Assembly (NCBI GenBank): GCA_024653875.1 | Contig: JANLHE010000472.1 | Coordinates: 1-12,087 of the forward strand | DNA: 12,087 nucleotides | Direction: 5' to 3' | Source of the DNA: Acidobacteriota bacterium | Lineage (GTDB): Bacteria > Acidobacteriota > Vicinamibacteria > Vicinamibacterales > SCN-69-37 | Shown here: piece by piece, positions 7,213-12,087 of the stretch | How the letters are laid out: each line of letters opens with the position of its first letter | Numbering within the stretch: the first letter of the stretch is position 1 | The notes under the pieces: generated by a model | Told to the model about the DNA's origin: nothing | The model's database searches: none | Seen by the model: the letters and a program-made list of their open reading frames with translations, nothing else | Position numbers and translations under genes: made by a program

Positions 7213-8778
7213 CTACCGCAGCACCGGCGCGCGCCGGTGCTGCGTCGCCTGTTCGTACGCGTAGGCGAGCCGGACGAGCGTCGCTTCGTCCCACGCGCGG
7301 CCGAAGAACGTGATGCCCGCCGGCAGCCGGTTGTCGCGCGTGTAGCCCATCGGCACGGAGATCGCGGGAAAGCCGGACGTGGGTGAGAAGACCTGGCTGT
7401 TGTCGCCGTGTGGCGTGTTGAGATCGCCAATCAGCCGCGGCGGGAAGCTCCAGGTGGGGTAGACGTACGCGTCGAGCTTCAGCTCGTCCATGCGCGCGGT
7501 GATCGCGGCGCCGTAGGCCTTGCGATATTCGGCCTCCGCCAGGCAGGCCGCCGAGTCCGGGGCGCCGCCGAGCGCGCCGCCTTCTGCCGACTGCAGCCGC
7601 ACCTGCACCGACGGGTGGAAGCGTCGTGACTTGATCACCTCCGCAAGCGACCCGACCGGCGTCTTGCCCGCGTGACGCGCGAACCACTGCGCGATGTCGT
7701 ACTTGAACCCACCGCAGGCGCCGGCGCCCTGCGCCCGCCTCACCCCCGACAGATCGATCGCCGCCCGATCCACGATCGTCGCGCCCGCGCGGGTCAGCGC
7801 GTCCAGCGCGGCGGTGAACACCGCCGTGACGTCCGGATCGACGCCTCCGCGTTCGTACGCCTGCCGCAGGACACCGACGCGCGCGCCCTTGAGACCATCG
7901 GCCTTGAGTGCGTCCGCGTACGCCGGCACCGCGCGCCCGCGGCTCGCAGCCGTCACGGGGTCATCCGGATCCTCGCCCACGATCACCTGAAACACCGTCA
8001 CCGCATCCGCCAGCGTGCGCGCCAACGGTCCGGCGATGTCCGCCAGCAGGTTCAGCGGTACCACGCCCGCGCGGCTGGTGAGGCCCATCGTTGAGCGGAT
8101 GCCCGCCAGTGCCTGGTGCGCGGATGGTCCCCGAATCGAGTTGCCCGTGTCCGATCCCAGGCCCACGGCGCCGAAGCTCGCGGCCACGGCCGCCGCCGTG
8201 CCGCCGCTCGACCCGGCCGTCACGCGATCGAGCGCATACGGATTGCGCGTGTACCCCGGCAGGATCGAACTCACGGTTTCGTACGGGCTGAACGCCCACT
8301 CCGCCATGTTGGACTTGGCGAGCACGATCGCGCCCGCGGCCTTCACGCGCGCCACCAGGAACGCATCCGTGTCCGACACAAACCCCTGCAGCGCCAGGGA
8401 GCCCGCCGCGCTCTGCAGGCCAATGGTCTCGAAGTTGTCTTTCACGATCATCGGGATGCAATGCAGCGGACCTGTCAGGCCGCTCGCGCGGAACCGGCCG
8501 TCGAGGTCGTCGGCGGTGCGAAGGGCGTCCGCGTTGACCTGCACGATGGCGTTGAGCGCGGCGCCGCGCTTGTCGTGCGCGTCAATCCGCGCCAGGTACG
8601 ACTCGACCAGCGTCCGGCATGTCAGCCGTCCACCGCGCATCGCGTCGTGGGTCCGGGCAATCGTGGCCTCGGTGACGTCGAAGGCCTGGGCCCGCGGCGG
8701 CGGGGGGGCCTGGGCACCAGCGACCCAGTCACCGGCCGGGAGTAGAAGGAGTAGACTCAGAAGTAGACACGCGCGCAT
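7213..8778 (-). CDS. Secreted amidase-signature family amidohydrolase
   Basis: A 521-residue enzyme expected to hydrolyse an amide bond in the periplasm or outside the cell. Residues 1-23 form a Sec signal peptide (RACLLLSLLLLLP, cleavage near AGA). The amidase-signature Ser-cisSer-Lys triad is visible: K113 in IPMIVKDNF, S190 in TAGSSGGTAAA, and nucleophile S214 in GSDTGNSIRGPS. The usual Gly before the nucleophile is Asn here, seen in some secreted family members. The C-terminal part has the family's PTSGFPAISVPMG block. Known relatives include GatA, fatty-acid amide hydrolase and peptide amidases; the signal peptide and the absence of GatB/GatC argue against a tRNA amidotransferase role. 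The substrate is unknown. The ATG has GAGG (top strand 8783-8786) 4 nt upstream. Its last codons are part of a large palindrome at the junction with the porin-like gene. Confidence 0.93.
   Translation of the reverse strand: MRACLLLSLLLLLPAGDWVAGAQAPPPPRAQAFDVTEATIARTHDAMRGGRLTCRTLVESYLARIDAHDKRGAALNAIVQVNADALRTADDLDGRFRASGLTGPLHCIPMIVKDNFETIGLQSAAGSLALQGFVSDTDAFLVARVKAAGAIVLAKSNMAEWAFSPYETVSSILPGYTRNPYALDRVTAGSSGGTAAAVAASFGAVGLGSDTGNSIRGPSAHQALAGIRSTMGLTSRAGVVPLNLLADIAGPLARTLADAVTVFQVIVGEDPDDPVTAASRGRAVPAYADALKADGLKGARVGVLRQAYERGGVDPDVTAVFTAALDALTRAGATIVDRAAIDLSGVRRAQGAGACGGFKYDIAQWFARHAGKTPVGSLAEVIKSRRFHPSVQVRLQSAEGGALGGAPDSAACLAEAEYRKAYGAAITARMDELKLDAYVYPTWSFPPRLIGDLNTPHGDNSQVFSPTSGFPAISVPMGYTRDNRLPAGITFFGRAWDEATLVRLAYAYEQATQHRRAPVLR
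7217..7244. terminator. 28-nt perfect palindrome at a convergent gene junction, likely bidirectional terminator
   Basis: CGCAGCACCGGCGC (7217-7230) is followed without a gap by its exact reverse complement GCGCCGGTGCTGCG (7231-7244). As RNA it would fold into a very stable GC hairpin. It begins 7 nt after the porin-like stop codon and covers the last codons of the amidase gene. It can serve both convergent transcripts. No T-run follows on either side, so termination would depend on stem strength or Rho; protection of 3' ends is another possible role. Confidence 0.5.
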
Positions 8779-8863
8779 GGGACCTCGTGGCGGCAGTATG
8801 GCCCGGGAATAGTCCGCAGCGTTGGGAAATTTCTCGTGCGCGCGCGGGTAGTGTGGAGTGGAG

Positions 8864-8892
8864 TTGCCAGCAAACGCGCTGGCATATCTATT
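8864..8892 (+). promoter_or_regulatory. Candidate promoter of the respiratory operon
   Basis: TTGCCA (8864-8869, 5 of 6 -35 matches) and TCTATT (8887-8892, 4 of 6 -10 matches) are 17 bp apart. The start site would fall near 8899, giving a leader of about 50 nt before the cytochrome c gene. Both boxes flank or overlap a perfect inverted repeat, which suggests control by a repressor. Confidence 0.45.
8865..8884. promoter_or_regulatory. Inverted repeat, possible operator of the respiratory operon
   Basis: TGCCAGC (8865-8871) and GCTGGCA (8878-8884) are perfect 7-bp arms separated by 6 nt. The repeat lies over the candidate -35 box and spacer. A dimeric repressor bound here would block RNA polymerase. 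The regulator is not in the window. Confidence 0.4.
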
Positions 8893-8950
8893 GCTTGGAC
8901 AGACGCAGTCGACGTGTGTTTCGACGCAGAAAACTGTGGAGAGGATCTGA

Positions 8951-9274
8951 ATGATGGCAAAGGGACGATGGAGTGGGATGGTCGCGGCGGCGGTGCTGGT
9001 GTCGGGCGCGATGGTGCCCCTGGCGGCTCAGGGCGACAAGGCCAAGGGTGAGAAGGTCTACGCGGATCTGAAGTGCTCGATGTGCCATACCCTCGGCACC
9101 GGGAAGAAGATGGGACCGGATCTCGCCAAGGTCGGCGCCACCCGGGACAAGGCGTGGCTCGCGAAGTACCTGCCGGATCCGAAGGCGGTGAACCCGAAGA
9201 ACAAGATGCCCAAGGCCAAGGCGACGGGCGCGGATCTCGACAATCTCATCGCATATCTTTTATCGCTGAAGTGA
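8951..9274 (+). CDS. Small monoheme c-type cytochrome
   Basis: A 107-residue periplasmic electron carrier. Residues 1-27 form a signal peptide (Lys/Arg start, hydrophobic VAAAVLVSGAMVPLAAQ). One heme c site CSMCH (C42, C45, H46) follows, and M86 in NKMPKA is the likely distal Met ligand, so it is a class I His/Met cytochrome. The mature protein is about 80 residues and very Lys-rich (KAKGEK, KKMG, PKNKMPKAK), suggesting docking on an acidic partner. The ATG at 8951 has GAGGA 5 nt upstream; the next in-frame codon, 8954, is also ATG. It is the first gene of the respiratory operon; the Rieske gene starts 55 nt after its stop. It could accept electrons from the quinol oxidase complex or be a subunit of it. 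Its 3' end is part of a 17-bp tandem repeat. Confidence 0.92.
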   Translation: MMAKGRWSGMVAAAVLVSGAMVPLAAQGDKAKGEKVYADLKCSMCHTLGTGKKMGPDLAKVGATRDKAWLAKYLPDPKAVNPKNKMPKAKATGADLDNLIAYLLSLK

Positions 9275-9314
9275 GAGTCTCTCTGAAGTGAGAGTCTCGC
9301 TGAAGTAAGCGGCA
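9264..9314. repeat. 17-bp tandem repeat across the cytochrome c stop codon
   Basis: Units CGCTGAAGTGAGAGTCT (9264-9280) and CTCTGAAGTGAGAGTCT (9281-9297) differ at one base. A third, worn unit (9298-9314) begins CGCTGAAGT and matches 13 of 17. Each copy repeats the Ser-Leu-Lys-stop end of the cytochrome gene, the third with TAA instead of TGA. It looks like slippage duplication of the gene end; it lengthens the gap to the Rieske gene. Confidence 0.85.
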
Positions 9315-9329
9315 GCCATCGAGGTGTCA

Positions 9330-9806
9330 ATGGCCAGTGACAAGGTCGGTTCTCCAGGTTTGTCCGAACAACCACGCAATCCCGGCCGGCGCCGGGCCAT
9401 CGACTGGCTCCTCGGGTCGTGGTTCGTGGGCGTGTGCGGCGCGGTGGTGTATCCGGTGACCCGGTACCTCGTGCCGCCGGAAATCACGGAAGCACCGACC
9501 TTGTCCGTCAAGGCGGGCACGGCCTCCACGCTGGCGCCCAATACCGCGCGGCTGGTGCCGTTTGGACAGACCCCCGCCATCGTGGTGCGGCTCAAGACCG
9601 GCGAGCTCCGCGCGTTCTCCGGCACGTGCACGCACCTGTCGTGCACCGTGCAGTTCCGGCCCGACCTGGAGCACATCTGGTGCGCCTGTCACAACGGGCA
9701 CTACGACCTGACGGGCCGCAACATCGCGGGGCCGCCGCCACGGCCGCTGGACGCCTATGAGGCCAACGTCCAGGACGATGAAATCGTCATCTCCAGGCGG
9801 ACCTGA
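9330..9806 (+). CDS. Rieske [2Fe-2S] iron-sulfur subunit of a bc-type complex
   Basis: The iron-sulfur subunit that takes the first electron from quinol and passes it to a c-type cytochrome; 158 residues. An N-terminal GRRRAIDW segment followed by one membrane helix (about 26-48) fits the Tat-exported, membrane-anchored plan of Rieske proteins. Box I is CTHLSC (ligands C100, H102; disulfide C105), box II is CACHNGHYD (ligands C118, H121; disulfide C120). The usual box II reads C-P-C-H-G-S-x-Y/F; the Ser that hydrogen-bonds the cluster is Gly here, while the Tyr is kept. In bc1 complexes, loss of that Ser is known to lower the redox potential, so a low-potential cluster suited to menaquinol is inferred. 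The start is ATG 9330 with GAGG 5 nt upstream (in-frame GTG 9324 overlaps that site). Its stop overlaps the cytochrome b start by 1 nt (TGATG). Confidence 0.95.
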   Translation: MASDKVGSPGLSEQPRNPGRRRAIDWLLGSWFVGVCGAVVYPVTRYLVPPEITEAPTLSVKAGTASTLAPNTARLVPFGQTPAIVVRLKTGELRAFSGTCTHLSCTVQFRPDLEHIWCACHNGHYDLTGRNIAGPPPRPLDAYEANVQDDEIVISRRT

Positions 9807-10885
9807 TGGCAGGCCTGCGCACCTGGCTCGCTGAACGGCTTCCCCTCGACGCGGTCGCGGCGGCCATCGCCCACAAGACGGTGCCGCAGCATCGTCACTC
9901 CTTCTGGTATTACCTCGGCGGCATGACGCTGTTTTTTTTCGGCGTCCAGGTCGCGACCGGCATCCTCCTGCTGCTGTACTACCGGCCGTCGGCCGGGGAA
10001 GCCTACGACAGCGTGCAGTTCATCATGACGCGCGTGCCGTTCGGGTGGCTGATCCGGTCCATCCACTCGTGGTCCGCGAACCTGATGGTGGGCGCGGCGT
10101 TCATTCACCTGTTCAGCGTGTTGTACCTGAAGGCGTATCGGAAGCCGCGCGAGCTCACGTGGATTTCAGGCATGCTCCTGCTGTTCATCACGATGGCGTT
10201 CGGGTTCACGGGATATCTGCTCCCGTGGAACGAGCTGGCGTACTTCGCCACGCGCGTGGGCACGGACATTCCGGGCGCGATTCCCCTCATCGGCGACCCG
10301 CTCGTGACGTTCCTGCGCGGCGGGCCGCAGGTCACCGGCGCCACGCTCACGCGGTTCTACGGCATTCACGTGGCCGTGCTGCCGGCCATCACGACCGTGT
10401 TGCTGGGCCTGCACCTGGTCCTCGTGCAATACCACGGCATGAGCGTGCCTCCGTCGGTGGACGCCGAGGCCGCGCGCGCCGGCCGGCCGACGCCGGTGAT
10501 GCCGTTCGTGCCGCACTTCGCGCTGCGCGACTTGTTTGGATGGACGGTGGCGCTGGCGCTGTTGGCCGGCCTGTCCGCGTATCTGCCGTGGGAACTTGGC
10601 ACGAAGGCGGATTTGTTTGCCGCCGCGCCCGCCGGCATCCAGCCCGAGTGGTATTTCCTCTGGACGTTCCAGGCGCTCAAGGTGGTGCCCGGGCACGTGT
10701 TTGGCATCGAGGGAGAGCTTGTGGCGATTGGCGCGTTGTCGATCGGCGCGATCGGCATTGTGTTGCTGCCGTTCCTCGATCCCAACACCGCGCGCGCGCG
10801 CACGGTCGTCAACTGGCTGGCCAGCGTCGCCGTGGTCTTCATGGTGGCGATGACACTCTGGGCCCTGATGGGAGGCGTACAGTGA
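9806..10885 (+). CDS. Cytochrome b subunit of a Rieske/cytochrome b complex (b6-type with fused subunit IV region)
   Basis: The diheme inner-membrane subunit holding both quinone sites; 359 residues with about seven membrane helices. Heme ligands are H87 and H101 in helix B and H188 and H203 in helix D. Fourteen residues separate the helix D histidines, the b6-type spacing (mitochondrial-type b has 13). The quinol-site motif PEWY (280-283) lies in the same chain, in the part that corresponds to b6f subunit IV, so this is a one-piece protein shorter than mitochondrial-type b. Where b6 has the Cys that binds the extra heme c, this protein has Tyr (about Y36 in FWYYLGG). The ATG at 9806 overlaps the Rieske stop by 1 nt, with AGGCGG (9795-9800) 5 nt before, indicating translational coupling. 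It overlaps the next gene by 4 nt. Confidence 0.96.
   Translation: MAGLRTWLAERLPLDAVAAAIAHKTVPQHRHSFWYYLGGMTLFFFGVQVATGILLLLYYRPSAGEAYDSVQFIMTRVPFGWLIRSIHSWSANLMVGAAFIHLFSVLYLKAYRKPRELTWISGMLLLFITMAFGFTGYLLPWNELAYFATRVGTDIPGAIPLIGDPLVTFLRGGPQVTGATLTRFYGIHVAVLPAITTVLLGLHLVLVQYHGMSVPPSVDAEAARAGRPTPVMPFVPHFALRDLFGWTVALALLAGLSAYLPWELGTKADLFAAAPAGIQPEWYFLWTFQALKVVPGHVFGIEGELVAIGALSIGAIGIVLLPFLDPNTARARTVVNWLASVAVVFMVAMTLWALMGGVQ
10871..10885 (+). promoter_or_regulatory. Ribosome binding site and overlapping GTG start of the octaheme cytochrome
   Basis: GGAGG (10871-10875), inside the end of the cytochrome b gene, lies 6 nt before GTG 10882. The GTG overlaps the cytochrome b stop as GTGA (10882-10885). 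This fixes a non-ATG start and implies translational coupling of the two subunits. Confidence 0.8.
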
Positions 10886-12087
10886 AGAGCCTGAAACGAT
10901 GGCTGCTCGTCGCGGCGGCCGGCGTGTGGGTGGGAGCCACCTGGATGTCCGCGAGCCAGCCTCCGGCGCCTCCAGCGGCGGCGCCCACGCAGGCCGTGCC
11001 GGTGGCCGCGCCGGTGGTGGATCCGGTCACCGCGTTCCAGGGCGATGTGCACCAGCTGGCCGGGTTGACGTGCGCCTCGTGTCACGGCGCGGGCACGCCC
11101 GGACCGGTCGTCCGCACGAAGATTGCCTCGTTGTGCGCCTCGTGCCACAGCGACCCGAACTACATGCGCAAGTTCCGCCCGCAGGTGCGCACGGACCAGC
11201 ACGCGCAGTATCTGACCAGCGTGCATGGCCTTCAGATGGCGAAGGGGGAGACGCGGGTCGCCACGTGCAGCGACTGCCACGCGTCGCATGGCGTGCTGCC
11301 CGTGAAGGACGCGCGGTCGCCGGTGGCGCCATCCAACGTCGCCAACACGTGCGCGCGCTGTCACGCGGATAGCGATCGCATGACGCCGTTCGGACGTGAT
11401 TCCCAGGTGTTCGACGACTGGTCACACAGCGTGCACGCCGCCGGGCTGCTGCAGCGCGGCGACACGTCGGCGCCGACGTGCAGCACCTGCCACGGCAGCC
11501 ACGGCGCCACGCCTCCGGGGATCGATTCGGTCGCCAACATCTGCTCGACCTGCCACGTGCGGGAAGCCGAACTCTACCAGGCCAGCACCAAGCGCATCGC
11601 GTTCGAGCTCGTCGAGCTGCCGGCGTGCCTGACCTGTCACAGCAATCACCGGATCGAACCTCCGCAGGACGCGTGGATCGATCTGAAGGAACCGGCGTTG
11701 TGCGCGACGTGCCACACCGAGGACATGGCCGGCGTCAAGGTCATCCAGACCATGCGCGCGGGCTTTGACACGTTGAACGCGAAGTACGAATCGGCGCGCG
11801 CGTTGCTGGAGCGCGCGGAGCAGGCGGGCATGCTGGTGGATGACGGAGTGGTGGCCCTTCGCGATGTCACCGAGCAGCGCGTGCGGCTGCGCGTGCAGGT
11901 GCACGCGTTTGCCGAAGCGCCGTTCCAGGAGCCGCTCAATCTGGGGCTGGCCTCCGCCGACAAAGCGCAGGCGGCCGGTGATGCCGCGATGGAAGAACTG
12001 GCCTTCCGGCGATGGGGGCTGGGCCTTGCGACGCTGGCGATCCTCGGGTTCCTGCTGACGCTGGCGTTCAAGATCCGCGGCCTGCCG
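10882..12087 (+). CDS. Octaheme c-type cytochrome (cytochrome c3-like), membrane-anchored, 3' end beyond window
   Basis: A periplasmic multiheme electron carrier; 402 residues are visible and the frame is open at the right edge. The N terminus is a signal peptide or anchor (KSLKRWLLVAAAGVWVGA), then a Pro/Ala linker (26-48). Eight CxxCH heme sites start at C64, C85, C129, C157, C200, C221, C249 and C274. No CxxCH occurs after 278; residues 285-375 are helical and rich in Ala/Glu/Arg, possibly coiled coil, and 377-396 form a C-terminal membrane helix followed by positive residues, so the protein is probably almost complete. Extra histidines near the sites (H57, H115, H136, H185, H207, H256) suggest bis-His hemes. 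Two diheme modules (about 110-161 and 180-225) repeat. It takes the place of cytochrome c1 or f in this operon, so the likely role is electron acceptor from the Rieske protein. The GTG start is supported by GGAGG. Confidence 0.92.
   Translation, partial: MKSLKRWLLVAAAGVWVGATWMSASQPPAPPAAAPTQAVPVAAPVVDPVTAFQGDVHQLAGLTCASCHGAGTPGPVVRTKIASLCASCHSDPNYMRKFRPQVRTDQHAQYLTSVHGLQMAKGETRVATCSDCHASHGVLPVKDARSPVAPSNVANTCARCHADSDRMTPFGRDSQVFDDWSHSVHAAGLLQRGDTSAPTCSTCHGSHGATPPGIDSVANICSTCHVREAELYQASTKRIAFELVELPACLTCHSNHRIEPPQDAWIDLKEPALCATCHTEDMAGVKVIQTMRAGFDTLNAKYESARALLERAEQAGMLVDDGVVALRDVTEQRVRLRVQVHAFAEAPFQEPLNLGLASADKAQAAGDAAMEELAFRRWGLGLATLAILGFLLTLAFKIRGLP

Noticed and set aside
8015..8812. 265-codon plus-strand frame across the amidase gene
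   Set aside because: Antisense to the amidase catalytic motifs and signal peptide; composition is Ala/Arg/Ser-rich without a domain.
10789..10803. Alternating GC run that might be a Z-DNA or regulatory element
   Set aside because: It encodes Ala-Arg-Ala-Arg within cytochrome b and is expected from codon choice at this GC content.
10366..11364. 332-codon minus-strand frame in the respiratory operon
   Set aside because: It is antisense to the cytochrome b helices and the heme sites of the octaheme cytochrome; no recognisable domain.

Overview
The window is a GC-rich bacterial segment with dense genes on both strands. No tRNA, rRNA, CRISPR array, transposase or phage gene was seen. Several traits together suggest a soil or sediment member of the Acidobacteriota (Vicinamibacteria-like) or a similar GC-rich Gram-negative lineage: a secreted Asp-box propeller protein with Gly-Arg-Gly linkers, a secreted amidase, an outer-membrane barrel protein ending in Phe, and a Rieske/cytochrome b operon with a multiheme cytochrome. 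This assignment is inferred from gene types and composition, not from a marker gene.

Layout, left to right. (1) 1-872, minus strand: a two-gene unit, a BrxA/BrxB-type bacilliredoxin followed 10 nt later by a CheY-like receiver protein that runs off the left edge; a TATAAT box lies just upstream. (2) 903-1631, plus strand: a HAD-superfamily phosphatase, divergent from the bacilliredoxin with only 30 bp between them. (3) 1654-5408, minus strand: an EamA/DMT-type permease (1654-2490), preceded upstream by a 952-residue secreted protein with ten Asp-box motifs (2550-5408). (4) 5409-6147: no intact gene, but a decayed, frameshifted remnant of an outer-membrane barrel gene (about 5463-6055). (5) 6148-7209, plus strand: an intact porin-like protein, convergent with a secreted amidase-signature enzyme (7213-8778, minus), with a strong palindrome at the junction. 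(6) 8951 to the right edge, plus strand: a respiratory operon of monoheme cytochrome c, Rieske Fe-S protein, one-piece cytochrome b, and an octaheme cytochrome c cut by the right edge.

The respiratory operon is the most coherent and interesting part. Short spacings, a 1-nt and a 4-nt overlap, and good Shine-Dalgarno sites support one transcription unit encoding a quinol:cytochrome c oxidoreductase. Cytochrome b has b6-type histidine spacing in its fourth helix, carries the PEWY quinol-site motif in the same chain, and lacks the cysteine that binds the extra heme in b6f complexes. The Rieske protein lacks the usual serine in its second cluster-binding box, which suggests a lower-potential cluster and perhaps menaquinol. 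The usual cytochrome c1 or f is absent, and an octaheme, C-terminally anchored cytochrome takes that place. An inverted repeat overlies a candidate promoter upstream of the operon. The other genes look like ordinary single-function genes with no evident link to the respiratory operon.
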